This document shows, in pieces, positions 32,211 through 41,626 of a stretch of 64,000 bases of DNA. Numbering within the stretch: position 1 is the first letter of the stretch; every line of letters starts with the position of its first letter. The stretch is from the NCBI RefSeq assembly GCF_025397915.1, contig NZ_JALIDZ010000006.1, forward strand, positions 62,001 to 126,000. The letters run 5' to 3'. The translations under genes were made by a program, and so were the position numbers. The notes beneath the pieces are model-generated. The model saw only the letters and a list, made by a program, of their open reading frames with translations. It had not been told where the DNA came from and ran no database searches. This stretch comes from Microbaculum marinisediminis. Its GTDB lineage: Bacteria > Pseudomonadota > Alphaproteobacteria > Rhizobiales > Tepidamorphaceae.

Positions 32211-33599
32211 ATGACGAAGTTGAAGACAGTTCTGCTTGGATCGGTGACGGCAATCGCCGTCACGACCGGGGCCCAGGCCGCCGACATGATGATGGACGTG
32301 AAGGCGCCGCGCGAACCGGTCTACCGGTGCGACGTCACCGGATTCATAGAGCTGCCGGGCACCGACATCTGCTTCAAGGTGGGTGGATACGCTATGCTCG
32401 TGGCCTATGCGTCCGAGGATCAGTGGGACGCCTTTGGGACAGGCGCCGCTTACGGCATCGTCCCGGACGGGCATACGCTGGAAGATACCACCGGCATGTA
32501 CGCGGTCGGTCGTGTCAACTTTGACGCGCGCACTTCGACGGAGTACGGCACGGTCCGCGCCTACGTGGAGATGCAGGCGGTTGACAATGACACCCGTACC
32601 GGCGGCTCGTTCGATCTGCGTCATGCCTTCGTGCAGTTCGGCAACTGGACCTTCGGCAAGACCTGGTCGACCTTCCTGAATCTCGAATCGAGCCCCGTCT
32701 ATACCGACCTGCTGACGGTGACCGGCGACAACTTCATGCGCCGCAATCAGATCCGTTATACCCAGAGCTTCGGCAGGGGGTTCTCGGTGTCGATCGCGGT
32801 GGAAGACCAGGACTACACCACGCCGAGCGCGATCACGGCGGCCGGTTTGTTCGCGCCGGTCTGGGGATTCTGCGGTGGCGGTTGCGCGGTGGTCAGCAAC
32901 CGAAACGACGTGCCGGACGTCGTCGCCAATATCAAGGCCGAAGGTGACTGGGGCTCGGCGCAACTGTCCGGCGCCCTGCATAACAACGCGTTCAGGGACG
33001 TGTTTCTCGGCAGCGCCCCCGCGACCGTTCCGGGCAGTCAGACGGATTCGGAGATCGGTTGGGCGGCCCTGTTCGGCCTGCTCGTGAACACGCCGGCGAC
33101 CGGCGAGGGGGACTACTTCACCTTCAAGGCCATCTATACGGACGGCGCAACCCAGTACAATCAGGACAACTTCCTCTGGACGACGAACACGGTCTGGGGG
33201 GCCTGCAACTGGCTCGTTCCCGCAAACGGCGACTGTGCCGTCGATACGGTGACGACGTGGTCCGTACTGGCGAGCTTCACCCACAACTGGTCGTCGACCT
33301 GGTCCTCGACCGTCGGGGCTGGCTATCAGAACGTCAGCGCGCCGATGACCGTGTTCAATGCCGGGGTGCCGTCCCTTTCCTCGGATTTCGACATGGACAC
33401 CTACGAAATCTTCGGAAACGTCTCGTGGATGCCCGTCAATAACCTGACGATCATGTTCGGCGTCCACTACGGCCATGTCGATTTCAACGGCGCGGGCACG
33501 ACGCCGGCCGGCGGCTTCGATCCCTTCACGGCGAATCCGGCCGCGGCCGACGACCAGGGAGCTCTCGCGGTGGCGCTGGATATCGTGCGCTCGTTCTGA
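32211..33599 (+). CDS. porin, Porin_2 family (first of tandem pair)
   Basis: From the ATG at 32211 the product has 462 residues: a signal peptide (cleavage after TTGAQA, about residue 23) and then ADMMMDVKAPREPVYRCDVTGFIELPGTDICFKVGGYA, a start found in Hyphomicrobiales outer-membrane porins related to Brucella Omp2. RVNFDARTSTEYGTVRAYVE, HAFVQFGNWTFGKTWSTF and QDYTTPS are conserved between it and the next gene. The C terminus is ALDIVRSF, with terminal Phe as required for outer-membrane assembly. Codons are mostly C/G-ending like the background. It is a trimeric beta-barrel diffusion channel by family. Confidence 0.9.
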   Translation: MTKLKTVLLGSVTAIAVTTGAQAADMMMDVKAPREPVYRCDVTGFIELPGTDICFKVGGYAMLVAYASEDQWDAFGTGAAYGIVPDGHTLEDTTGMYAVGRVNFDARTSTEYGTVRAYVEMQAVDNDTRTGGSFDLRHAFVQFGNWTFGKTWSTFLNLESSPVYTDLLTVTGDNFMRRNQIRYTQSFGRGFSVSIAVEDQDYTTPSAITAAGLFAPVWGFCGGGCAVVSNRNDVPDVVANIKAEGDWGSAQLSGALHNNAFRDVFLGSAPATVPGSQTDSEIGWAALFGLLVNTPATGEGDYFTFKAIYTDGATQYNQDNFLWTTNTVWGACNWLVPANGDCAVDTVTTWSVLASFTHNWSSTWSSTVGAGYQNVSAPMTVFNAGVPSLSSDFDMDTYEIFGNVSWMPVNNLTIMFGVHYGHVDFNGAGTTPAGGFDPFTANPAAADDQGALAVALDIVRSF

Positions 33600-34185
33600 T
33601 CGCGCCCGAATGCATTCCCGCGACGGTGCGCTCCAAGGCACCGGCGATAGGCCCATCCCCGATGCCCCGGCGAAGTCCGCTTCGCCGGGGCATTTTCGTT
33701 CTCCGCGCGTCTCCCGAGAATCGGTGGCCGCTGGCCGACGCAGAATCGCGGGGCCTGGGACCGGCCGTATTGCGCTGCGAGGGGCCGAAATCGCGAAACC
33801 CAGGGCGCCGTCTCTTAACGAGATATTCCGCTCGAACGATCGCCAAGAACCCAAAAAGCGCCCAAAACGATGGTGGGAAGGGCCCCTAATCGCCCCTATA
33901 ACGCTGGAATCCTCAAGGAAATTGAGGCTTGGCGGTAACAACGTGGACTTTGTGCAACACCACCTGGAAAAGCAGCCGTTCCGGGCCGAAACAGCCGCTT
34001 TGTTTGTTGATCGGCAATCGGTGTTGGGTAAGTTGGCGATGCGACGCCGGAAATCCGGGGAGTCGCAACGCTTGCGTTCGGGGTCGCCTCGGGTCGCAAG
34101 TAACTCGCGGGGAATTAGGGGAAGTCCAGTGGCTCGCGCCCAGAGGAACGAAACCTGGTCCCTAAGGTGGAAATTGGAGGTCAGG
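33600..34185. other. gene-free spacer and leader of the second porin
   Basis: A 586-bp spacer. It begins with the terminator at 33662-33697 and later contains CCTCAA-GGAAA-TTGAGG (33911-33927), a 6-bp stem. GGAGG at 34176-34180 precedes the ATG at 34186. The porin-2 frame happens to stay open through most of it, but it has no porin-like sequence. No convincing -35/-10 pair was found, though the promoter must be here. Confidence 0.5.
33662..33697 (+). terminator. rho-independent terminator of the first porin
   Basis: ATGCCCCGGCGAAG-TCCG-CTTCGCCGGGGCAT is a perfect 14-bp stem with a 4-nt loop, followed by TTTCGTT. It lies 63 bp after the porin stop. Confidence 0.85.
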
Positions 34186-35625
34186 ATGAACAATATGAGA
34201 AACATCTTCCTCGGCTCGGCTGCGGCTTTCCTCGCAGCTACGACTGGGGCCCAGGCCGCCGACATGATGATGGATGTTAAGGCTCCCCGGGAGCCGGTGT
34301 ACCGGTGTGACATCACCGGCTTCATCGAGCTGCCGGGAACGGACATCTGCTTCAAGGTCGGTGGTTTTGCTCGACTCGTTGTGGTCGGCGCTGAAGACCA
34401 GTGGTTCGGTGACGAGTTCTATCGCCCGGACTCGATCGTTCCGGACGGACACACGATCCAGGACCGGATCCAGATGTACGGTCAGGGCCGTGTGAACTTC
34501 GACGCCCGCACCTCGACCGAGTACGGCACCGTCCGTGCATTCGTCGAGCTGCAGGCGACGGACAACGACGCCCGTACCGGTGGTTCGGCTGATCTGCGTC
34601 ACGCCTTCGTTCAGTTCGGTAACTGGACGTTTGGTAAGACCTGGTCGACCTTCCTGCATCTGGACTCGTCGGCTTCGACGACTGACCCGTACGTGATCAT
34701 CGGCGACAACTTCATGCGCCGTAACCAGGTCCGTTACACGGCCAGCTTCGGCAACGGCTTCTCGCTGTCGGTCGCACTGGAAGATCAGGACTACACGTCT
34801 CCGACCGCTTACGGTGCAGCCGGCCTTGTCGGTTTCCCGCGCGGTGTGAACCCGGGTGCGTGGAATCAGGTTGGCCTCTTCTTCCCGGCCAACGTGGTCA
34901 GCGACCGCAACGACATGCCTGACATCGTCGCGAACCTTCGCGTCGACGGCGACTGGGGTAATGCCCAGCTGTCGGGTGCCATCACCAACAACGAGTTCCG
35001 TGAGGTCTCGCTTGGTGGTGCTGCTCCGGGTCCGTATCCGGGCACGCAGACCGATTCCGAAATCGGTTGGGCCGCTCTGTTCGGCTTGGTCCTGAACGTT
35101 CCTTCCGTTGGTGAAGGCGACTACTTCGCGTTCAAGGCCATCTACACGGACGGCGCTCACCAGTACTTCCAGGACAGCTTCGCTGGTGCCCAGGGTGGTG
35201 CTGGCGTCATCAACGCCGTCTGGGGTGCCTGCAACGTGCTGACCCCGGCGACGGGTGGCTGCATCGTCGACACCGTGACGACCTGGTCGCTGCTCGCCAG
35301 CTACACGCATAACTGGACGCCGACCTTCGCTTCGACGCTCGGTGGCGGTTATGGCAACGTGTCTGCTGACGACGTGATCACGAACTTCTTCGTGCCGACC
35401 ACGCTGACCTCGGATTCGTCCAACGACTTCTGGCAGGTCTACCTCGACTTCGCGTGGACCCCGGTTCCGCGGACGACGTTCAACGTCGACCTGGTGTACG
35501 GCAACGCCGACTACGGCCTGCCGCAGGCCGGTGGCTGCATTGGCCCGGTGGGCATCTGCGGCCCGGCTGTCGACAACTCGGATGGTGCCTTCTCGGCCGC
35601 CTTCCAGGTCACCCGGTCCTTCTGA
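34186..35625 (+). CDS. porin, Porin_2 family (second of tandem pair, highly expressed type)
   Basis: From the ATG at 34186 (GGAGG upstream) the product has 479 residues: signal peptide to AATTGAQA, then ADMMMDVKAPREPVYRCDITG and the same landmarks as the preceding porin, ending FQVTRSF. The two proteins are clear paralogues with loop differences (e.g. residues about 205-230 GLVGFPRGVNPGAW). Unlike its neighbours this gene uses many T-ending codons (GGT, GCT, CGT, GTT), the pattern of strongly expressed genes. A long leader and a strong double hairpin follow the same idea. It is probably the main porin and the first copy the minor one. Confidence 0.9.
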   Translation: MNNMRNIFLGSAAAFLAATTGAQAADMMMDVKAPREPVYRCDITGFIELPGTDICFKVGGFARLVVVGAEDQWFGDEFYRPDSIVPDGHTIQDRIQMYGQGRVNFDARTSTEYGTVRAFVELQATDNDARTGGSADLRHAFVQFGNWTFGKTWSTFLHLDSSASTTDPYVIIGDNFMRRNQVRYTASFGNGFSLSVALEDQDYTSPTAYGAAGLVGFPRGVNPGAWNQVGLFFPANVVSDRNDMPDIVANLRVDGDWGNAQLSGAITNNEFREVSLGGAAPGPYPGTQTDSEIGWAALFGLVLNVPSVGEGDYFAFKAIYTDGAHQYFQDSFAGAQGGAGVINAVWGACNVLTPATGGCIVDTVTTWSLLASYTHNWTPTFASTLGGGYGNVSADDVITNFFVPTTLTSDSSNDFWQVYLDFAWTPVPRTTFNVDLVYGNADYGLPQAGGCIGPVGICGPAVDNSDGAFSAAFQVTRSF

Positions 35626-35640
35626 TCCGGTTTAAGGGAC

Positions 35641-35660
35641 GGCCGGTCTTCGGACCGGTC
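35641..35660 (+). other. 3'-UTR hairpin with TTCG tetraloop after the second porin
   Basis: GGCCGGTC-TTCG-GACCGGTC forms an 8-bp stem (one G-U pair) closed by a UUCG tetraloop, 15 bp after the stop and just before the terminator. Such hairpins protect mRNA 3' ends. Confidence 0.55.
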
Positions 35661-35672
35661 CCCCGACCAGAT

Positions 35673-35705
35673 ACCCCGGCGGCGCGAGCTGCCGGGGTTT
35701 TCTTT
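35673..35705 (+). terminator. rho-independent terminator of the second porin
   Basis: ACCCCGGC/GCCGGGGT makes an 8-bp stem, extended by an inner G-U, G-C and C-G pairing around a GCGA (GNRA) loop, followed by TTTCTTTTG. Confidence 0.85.
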
Positions 35706-35799
35706 TGTCCCCAATGCCTTTGATCTGAATAGCTCGGCCATCCGGCTGGTTCGAATCGCCTAACCTGTGGCTCTGACGAACCGCCCCGGACCACTTTTC

Positions 35800-36669
35800 A
35801 TGCCGATCCAATTCGGGCGACTCCGCCCTTTTGTTTCTGTTGTCGCTGCTAGCCTGATTTTCTTCTCCATGTCCGGGGGGCTGGTGTCGCGCTCGCGGGC
35901 CACGACGTCTGATTCCGCCGGCCCCGCCGATTACGAACTCACGATCCGGCTGACGCGGAACACGATCGAATTGCACGGCTCCGTTCCGGATGCGCCGGCA
36001 ACGGCGACGATCGTCGCAGCCGTCGCGGCGGCGTTTCCCGACAGACCACTGACGACCGGCCTTGTCCCGCGGCCGGACGCGCCGCCCCGGTTCGCCGACG
36101 CGGCCAAACTGGCAATCGATCTGATGACGCGATTGGCCGAGGGGGAGGCGAGCCTGGGCGATGGCCGGTTCGCCGTTTCCGGTGCGGCCTTTCACGGATC
36201 CGCGAAGGCCGAGCTGTTGAACGCGCTCGCAACCGGTTGGCCGGAGGGCTACGAAACCCGGGACGTTAACGTAACGGCAGGTCCGTCCGGACCGGCCGTG
36301 GCCGCGCCGGACTGCGAGGCTGCGATCAAGACGGCGATCGACGGCCGCGGGATCGCGTTCGAGGTGGGCCGGGCGCAGATGCGAGCCGACAGTCGGCCGG
36401 CGCTCGACCATGTCGCCTATGAAGCGGCGCGCTGTCCGGACGCGCTGATATCGGTCGCCGGACACACCGATTCCGACGCTGCCGCCGACGCGAACCACCG
36501 GCTCAGCCTTGAAAGGGCGCGAGCGGTCGCGGACCTTCTGATCGCGGAAGGCGTCGCCACAGAACGAATTACGGTGCTTGGTTACGGGGAAAGCCGTCCG
36601 TTGGCCTCGAACGGCTCTGAGGCCGGGAAGGCGCGCAACCGCCGCATCGAGTTCGTGCTACGCAATTGA
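35800..36669 (+). CDS. OmpA-domain exported protein
   Basis: About 289 residues from the ATG at 35800; a GTG at 35767 is also possible. The start reads MPIQFGRLRPFVSVVAASLIFF, a signal peptide or anchor. The middle has two stretches resembling BON-like repeats (TIRLTRNTIELHGSVPDAP; FAVSGAAFHGSAKAE). The C-terminal ~110 residues are an OmpA/MotB peptidoglycan-binding domain: ISVAGHTDSDAAAD, NHRLSLERARAVADLLIAEGV, ITVLGYGESRPLASNG and ARNRRIEFVL, with the Asp and Arg that bind diaminopimelate. It links the outer membrane or periplasm to peptidoglycan. It lies downstream of the porin terminator and so has its own promoter. Confidence 0.85.
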   Translation: MPIQFGRLRPFVSVVAASLIFFSMSGGLVSRSRATTSDSAGPADYELTIRLTRNTIELHGSVPDAPATATIVAAVAAAFPDRPLTTGLVPRPDAPPRFADAAKLAIDLMTRLAEGEASLGDGRFAVSGAAFHGSAKAELLNALATGWPEGYETRDVNVTAGPSGPAVAAPDCEAAIKTAIDGRGIAFEVGRAQMRADSRPALDHVAYEAARCPDALISVAGHTDSDAAADANHRLSLERARAVADLLIAEGVATERITVLGYGESRPLASNGSEAGKARNRRIEFVLRN

Positions 36670-36686
36670 CCGCCCGCGCGGGCGGT
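36669..36686. terminator. 18-bp perfect palindrome between convergent genes
   Basis: ACCGCCCGC/GCGGGCGGT begins on the last base of the OmpA-like stop codon and lies between two convergent genes. No T tract follows, so it is at best a weak or bidirectional terminator. Confidence 0.4.
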
Positions 36687-36715
36687 TGCGGGTGGCTCTC
36701 GGCCGGGGGCTTGGA

Positions 36716-37642
36716 TCAGCGGTCTTCGGCGGACGTGACGAAGGCGGAAATCCGGTTGAGAACCGCCGGTTCGAACAGAAGCGGCGCGTGGCCGGCGCCG
36801 TCGACGGTCAAGAGGTCCAGATCGGGATGGCGGTCCCGCATTCGCTCGGCCGTCTCCGCCGACAGGATGTCCGAATGGTCGCCGCGCACTACCATGACGG
36901 GGATGTGTGCCAGGCCGTCGAACTGCGGCCACATCGTCGGCAGGGGCTGGTTGAAATCGATATTAGCCAGCGTTTTCATGAGCTTGGGATCGAAATCCCG
37001 CATAGGTCGGCCGTCCTTCTCGGCATAGGTCCGGCGCGCGAAGAGGTCCCAGGCGGCATCGTCGAGAGCGGGGAAATGGGCTTCGTACGCCCGTTTCAGA
37101 CCGTCGACCGCCTGGTCCCATGTCGCGGGAACGTTTGTGCCGGCCAGGACGTTCTTGATGCGGAGCAGGCCGCGCCCTTCGATCGCCGGACCGATATCGT
37201 TCAGCACCACGGCCTTCAGAACGGTCGGGCGGGCGGCGGCCAACAGCATGGTGACGAGGCCACCTCGGGAGGTGCCGACGAACGCGGCCGCTTCGATGCC
37301 GCGGGCGACGAGGACGTCCAGCACGTCGGCCATTTCGACCATCGGCGAATAGTTCTTCCAGTTCCGGTCGTAGCCGGAGCCGCCGCGTCCGCGGAAGTCC
37401 ATGGCGACGACGCGGCGGGGCCGGTGCTTGTGGGTCGAAAGGAAGACGGCGAGTTCGTGGAAATCGCGGGTATTGCGGGTCAGGCCGGGCAGGCAGACGA
37501 CGGGCAGGTGAGGGCTGGTTCGCGCGCCGTATTCGCGCAGATGAAGCCGCAGCCCGTCCCGCGCGGTGACGGAAACGTCGCGCCATTCCGCCGACGCTTC
37601 GGAGGTCTCCGCGAGCGTCTCGGCACCCGCCGTATCCGCCAT
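36716..37642 (-). CDS. alpha/beta hydrolase
   Basis: A 308-residue alpha/beta hydrolase fold protein. VVCLPGLTRNTRDF is the oxyanion-hole strand-loop, FVGTSRGGLVTMLLAA the nucleophile elbow with Ser, and VMVVRGDHSDILSAE contains the acid Asp; the final His is in VDGAGHAPLLF. A cytoplasmic enzyme without signal peptide. The sequence resembles the lipolytic/dehalogenase-like group, substrate unknown. It lies 2 bp downstream of the lytic transglycosylase gene and is probably co-transcribed with it. Confidence 0.85.
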   Translation of the reverse strand: MADTAGAETLAETSEASAEWRDVSVTARDGLRLHLREYGARTSPHLPVVCLPGLTRNTRDFHELAVFLSTHKHRPRRVVAMDFRGRGGSGYDRNWKNYSPMVEMADVLDVLVARGIEAAAFVGTSRGGLVTMLLAAARPTVLKAVVLNDIGPAIEGRGLLRIKNVLAGTNVPATWDQAVDGLKRAYEAHFPALDDAAWDLFARRTYAEKDGRPMRDFDPKLMKTLANIDFNQPLPTMWPQFDGLAHIPVMVVRGDHSDILSAETAERMRDRHPDLDLLTVDGAGHAPLLFEPAVLNRISAFVTSAEDR

Positions 37643-37644
37643 GC

Positions 37645-40047
37645 TCAGTGCCCCTCGCCGAACCCCAGAGCGGTTGCCGGGGCGCCGCCGGTATCGAGCG
37701 GGCCGCTGCCGAAGCCGCTGAAGACGCCGGGAACGCCGTTGTCGTAGACGCCCGGACGGCTGCCGGTATCGACGGCGATCATCGTGTTCCCGTATCCGAT
37801 CGGCAATCTCAGGTCGTCGGCGATGAGCAGTTTCTGGCTGCCGCCGAGGCTGGCGCGATAGACCTGCAGGCCCTCCATCACGCGCTGCACGTAGTTGCGC
37901 GTTTCGTTGAAGGGAATGAGCTCGACCCAGTCGACGGGATCGATCTCACCCTTGCGCGGATCGCCGAACCGCTCGATCCACTCGGAGACGCGGCCGGGGC
38001 CGGCATTGTAGGCGGCGAACACCAGGGCAAAAGCGTTGTTGTAGTAATCCGCCAGCTCGCCGAGATGGGCGGCGCCGAGGGTCGCGTTGTAGCGCGGATC
38101 CGCTGTCAGGCGCTTGAGATCGTACGGTTGGCCAACCGAGCGCGCGGTGGCCTTGGCCGTCGCCGGCATCATCTGCATCAGGCCGCGTGCGCCGGCCGGG
38201 CTCACGGCCTCCGGATTGAACACGCTTTCCTGGCGGGCGATCGCATAGACCACGGCCGGGTCGATCGGCGCGCCCATCTTGGGATAGTCAGGCATGCCGT
38301 CGGTCGAGAACGCGTAGGCATCCGTCGGCGCCCCGGCCTGGCTGCCGCGTTTGCCGATCCACACCGTGCCCCATTTCAGGCCCATCCGCTGCGCGGTTTC
38401 GGCAAGGCCGACGAGGGTGAGCGGGTCGTCGGTCTCGTTGGCCATCGAGATCATGTAGCGAGCCGCCTGATCCTTCTCGCCGATCTGGGCAAGCAGGCGC
38501 ATGGCACGAACGCTGTCGCGCTCGTTGACGATCCGCCGTGCCGTATCGGCGATGAGCGGCTTGTCGGGGCCGGGCACCGAAGTGCGGCCCACACGGTCGA
38601 GCGACAGCTGGCCATAATAGGTCGTCGGGAACGCGCCGGCGGCCAGATAGTGCTCGAGTGCCCGTTCCGGCTCGCCACCCTCTTCGGACGCGCGGCCGAG
38701 CCAGTATTCCGCCCGCGCCTGGCTAATCGGCGTCGTGGCGATCGTCTTCAGTTCGGCGAAATGCGTCTTCGCGGCTTCCGGATCTTTCAGGAAGCGCAGG
38801 GCAATCCAGCCGGCATGCCACTCGTTCTCCAGCCGGTCGATCGCGGATTCCGCGGCATGCGTGCTGACGAGGTCGTAGGCCGCCTTGGCGTTGTCCTCCT
38901 CGATCAGTTCGCGCGCGATGATGCGCCGTTCCAGCGCCCATTCGTCGGGGTCGACGAGCTTGTCGTCGTCGAAGGCGGCGGACAGCAGCAGCTTGGCCGC
39001 CTCCGCCTCCTTGCCGGTGCGCCGATACCATTGCACCTTGGAAAGCAGATATCCCGGATCCGCCTTCGAGGTGTCCGGCAGCTTGTCGAGCGCCGAGCCG
39101 GCCGCCTTGGATCGCCGGATAACGGCGATGCGCGCCTCGGCCAGCTTCAGGTTGTTGCCGCCGAGTTTCTTCGCCACCCGAAGGGCCGCCGCGGTCTCGC
39201 CTTTATAAAGCAGCCGGTCCATGCGGACCTTGTGGTCTTCACCGGTGAGGATCTTGCCGAACCGCTCGAGGACAAGCTTTTCCTCGCCCTGGGTCAGCGA
39301 CGCACTCCGCCACAAGGCACGGATCATCGCGCGCGCCCGGTCGAGGTTGCCGGCCTTGTCCAGCGCGCTGGCGAACACGATGGTGCCGGCGCTGCTCAGG
39401 GGGGCCTCTTCTTCAAAGGCGGCGATCACTGTATCCGGTTTCGCCCGCTGCGCGAGCAGGGCGACCTCGAAGCGCTTGCGGATGAGCTCGCGGTTCGGCC
39501 AATCGGGATTGTTGTCGAGGAAATCCGCTATGCGGGCGTGGGGGGCCGAAAGCGAATAATCGCGGACATAGAGGAATTCGATAAGCGTGCGCGCCGCGGG
39601 GTCGGCAATCTTCTTCTGGATGGCCAGGGCGGCGTCGAAGCGCCGCGCCGAGATGTGGTTGACCGCCTCGCGCACGGCGGCCGCCGTGGCGTCGTCGGCA
39701 ACGGCCCCGAGGGCCCCGTCGGGGCCGAACCTGGGACCGGCTTCCGGCGGACGCTGTCTCGGCAAGGCAATGCCGTTCGAAGAGAATTTCGCGCCGGGCG
39801 CGTCAGCGTCGCCGATATCCGTATCCGCCGTGCCGGACTCGGTCCCGGCGGCCTCGCGTTCGGTGGCATCGGTCTCGGCGGCATCCGTTTCGGCGGGTGC
39901 GGCCTTGGCGGCGTCCGCCTCCGATGCAACCGATCCGGGGCGTTCGCGCGGCAGCGGTACGTCAGACGCCGTCAACGCGATGCCGGTGCCGGGCGCAACG
40001 AATGCGCCGGCGGCGAGGCCAATTGCGACGAGCCGTGGTATCGACAT
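37645..40047 (-). CDS. soluble lytic murein transglycosylase
   Basis: 800 residues from the ATG at 40047 (a GTG two codons earlier is possible). A signal peptide is followed by an Ala/Glu/Asp/Thr-rich linker (DAAETDATEREAAG type, residues about 40-100), then a long alpha-helical superhelix (residues 120-600) typical of Slt70. The C-terminal catalytic domain has VYAIARQESVFNPEAVSPAG with the catalytic Glu, ARGLMQMMPATA, and AFALVFAAYNAGPGRVSEWIERFG. It cleaves peptidoglycan glycan strands to 1,6-anhydro muropeptides in the periplasm. It is divergent from dapA, which makes the peptidoglycan precursor diaminopimelate. Confidence 0.92.
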   Translation of the reverse strand: MSIPRLVAIGLAAGAFVAPGTGIALTASDVPLPRERPGSVASEADAAKAAPAETDAAETDATEREAAGTESGTADTDIGDADAPGAKFSSNGIALPRQRPPEAGPRFGPDGALGAVADDATAAAVREAVNHISARRFDAALAIQKKIADPAARTLIEFLYVRDYSLSAPHARIADFLDNNPDWPNRELIRKRFEVALLAQRAKPDTVIAAFEEEAPLSSAGTIVFASALDKAGNLDRARAMIRALWRSASLTQGEEKLVLERFGKILTGEDHKVRMDRLLYKGETAAALRVAKKLGGNNLKLAEARIAVIRRSKAAGSALDKLPDTSKADPGYLLSKVQWYRRTGKEAEAAKLLLSAAFDDDKLVDPDEWALERRIIARELIEEDNAKAAYDLVSTHAAESAIDRLENEWHAGWIALRFLKDPEAAKTHFAELKTIATTPISQARAEYWLGRASEEGGEPERALEHYLAAGAFPTTYYGQLSLDRVGRTSVPGPDKPLIADTARRIVNERDSVRAMRLLAQIGEKDQAARYMISMANETDDPLTLVGLAETAQRMGLKWGTVWIGKRGSQAGAPTDAYAFSTDGMPDYPKMGAPIDPAVVYAIARQESVFNPEAVSPAGARGLMQMMPATAKATARSVGQPYDLKRLTADPRYNATLGAAHLGELADYYNNAFALVFAAYNAGPGRVSEWIERFGDPRKGEIDPVDWVELIPFNETRNYVQRVMEGLQVYRASLGGSQKLLIADDLRLPIGYGNTMIAVDTGSRPGVYDNGVPGVFSGFGSGPLDTGGAPATALGFGEGH

Positions 40048-40235
40048 AAACACAAACTTTCATTGCAAAGTCTGAAAAAATGATGATAGCGGGACGTTTT
40101 TGGCGAGAACGTGTCATCGCTCAAAGGCCCGGCGGTGGTGGACAAGCCTGCTGCTTGCCGCTACGGGGTCCAGAATCTATGCTCCACGCCGCTCTAATCC
40201 CCGGCCAGGCAGCCGGATAGAAGGAACGCTCAGTC

Positions 40236-41117
40236 ATGTTTACCGGATCGATCACCGCACTCATCACGCCGTTCTCGAACGGTGCGGTGGACGAGAAAGC
40301 GTTCCAGGACTTCGTCGACTGGCAGATCACGGAAGGCACCAACGGCCTGGTACCGGTCGGAACGACCGGCGAATCGCCGACGTTGAGCCACGAAGAGCAC
40401 AAGCGAGTCGTGGAACTGTGCATCGAGGCCGCGCAGAAGCGCGTGCCGGTGATCGCGGGTGCCGGGTCCAACAACACGGCCGAGGCCATCGATCTGGCCA
40501 AGCATGCCGAGCAGGCCGGCGCCGATGCCGTCCTCGTCGTCACGCCCTATTACAACAAGCCGAGCCAGGAAGGCCTTTATCGCCACTACAAGGCGATCAA
40601 CGACGCCATCGGTATCCCGATCTTCATCTACAACATCCCGGGACGCAGCGTCGTCGACATGAGCGTCGAGACCATGGCGCGGCTCTTCAGGGATTGCGAC
40701 AATATCGTCGGTGTGAAGGACGCGACCGCCAACCTGAGCCGGCCGAGCCTCCAGCGCATGGCGTGCGGCAAGGATTTCATCCAGCTTTCGGGAGAGGATC
40801 CGACGGCGCTCGCCTTCAACGCCCATGGCGGCGTCGGTTGCATATCGGTGACCTCGAATGTCGCGCCGCGCCTGTGCGCCGAGTTCCAGCGCGCGTGTCT
40901 GGCGGGCGACTACGCCGCCGCGCTCGACTATCAGGATCGCCTGATGCCGCTGCACCGGGCCCTGTTCATCGAGACGAGCCCGGCGCCGGTGAAGTACGCG
41001 ATATCGCTGCTCGGCCGGATCACGCCGCTGGTGCGCCTCCCGGTCGTCGAGGTCAGCGAGTCGACCAAGGCCGAGGTCCGCGATGCCATGGTGCACGCCG
41101 GCATTCTGAACGCCTGA
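40236..41117 (+). CDS. dapA: 4-hydroxy-tetrahydrodipicolinate synthase
   Basis: A 293-residue (beta/alpha)8 lyase. [10 protein letters not shown] at 41-50 gives the Thr43/Thr44 proton-relay region, IYNIPGRSV at 131-139 contains Tyr132, and GVKDATANL places Schiff-base Lys161, the same number as in E. coli DapA. It condenses pyruvate with aspartate semialdehyde in lysine and diaminopimelate synthesis. GAAGG lies upstream of the ATG. smpB follows after 20 bp, probably in one transcript. Confidence 0.96.
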   Translation: MFTGSITALITPFSNGAVDEKAFQDFVDWQITEGTNGLVPVGTTGESPTLSHEEHKRVVELCIEAAQKRVPVIAGAGSNNTAEAIDLAKHAEQAGADAVLVVTPYYNKPSQEGLYRHYKAINDAIGIPIFIYNIPGRSVVDMSVETMARLFRDCDNIVGVKDATANLSRPSLQRMACGKDFIQLSGEDPTALAFNAHGGVGCISVTSNVAPRLCAEFQRACLAGDYAAALDYQDRLMPLHRALFIETSPAPVKYAISLLGRITPLVRLPVVEVSESTKAEVRDAMVHAGILNA

Positions 41118-41137
41118 GGCAAAAAAGGTCCTAGAAC

Positions 41138-41614
41138 ATGGCGACGGCGCGAAAGGCGCCGGCGGGCAAACTCGTTGCCGAAAACCGCCGGGCGCGATTC
41201 GACTACGAGATCCTCGATACGGTCGAGGCCGGCATCATCCTGACCGGCAGCGAGGTCAAATCGCTGCGCGAGGGCAGGGCGAGCCTGTCGGAGGCCCATG
41301 CCGGCGAGATGGGTGGCGATCTGTGGCTGTTCAACGTTCATATTCCCGAGTACGGGCCGGCGAACCGCTTCGGCCACGAGCCGAAGCGCCCGCGCAAGCT
41401 GTTGCTGCATCGCCGCGAGATCAACCGGCTGATCGGTGCCGTCCAGAAGGAAGGCATGACGATCGTGCCGTTGAAGATCTATTTCAACGAGCGCGGCATC
41501 GCCAAGCTCCTGATCGCGCTCGCGCGCGGCAAGAAGGCCCACGACAAGCGCGAGACCGAGAAGAAGCGCGACTGGCAGCGTGAAAAGGCGCGGCTGATGC
41601 GAGACCGCGGCTGA
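41138..41614 (+). CDS. smpB: SsrA-binding protein
   Basis: 158 residues with the complete SmpB core: [65 protein letters not shown] and a basic tail ([20 protein letters not shown]). It binds tmRNA and brings it to stalled ribosomes for trans-translation. The dapA-smpB order is common in alphaproteobacteria. No tmRNA gene was recognised in the window. The gene is convergent with the uracil-DNA glycosylase gene. Confidence 0.96.
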   Translation: MATARKAPAGKLVAENRRARFDYEILDTVEAGIILTGSEVKSLREGRASLSEAHAGEMGGDLWLFNVHIPEYGPANRFGHEPKRPRKLLLHRREINRLIGAVQKEGMTIVPLKIYFNERGIAKLLIALARGKKAHDKRETEKKRDWQREKARLMRDRG

Positions 41615-41626
41615 AGCCGGGGCTGG

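Noticed and set aside
33475-34185. Open frame continuous with and upstream of the second porin
   Set aside because: It runs over the end of porin 1 and its terminator, has no porin-like sequence, and a good GGAGG plus a signal peptide mark the start at 34186.
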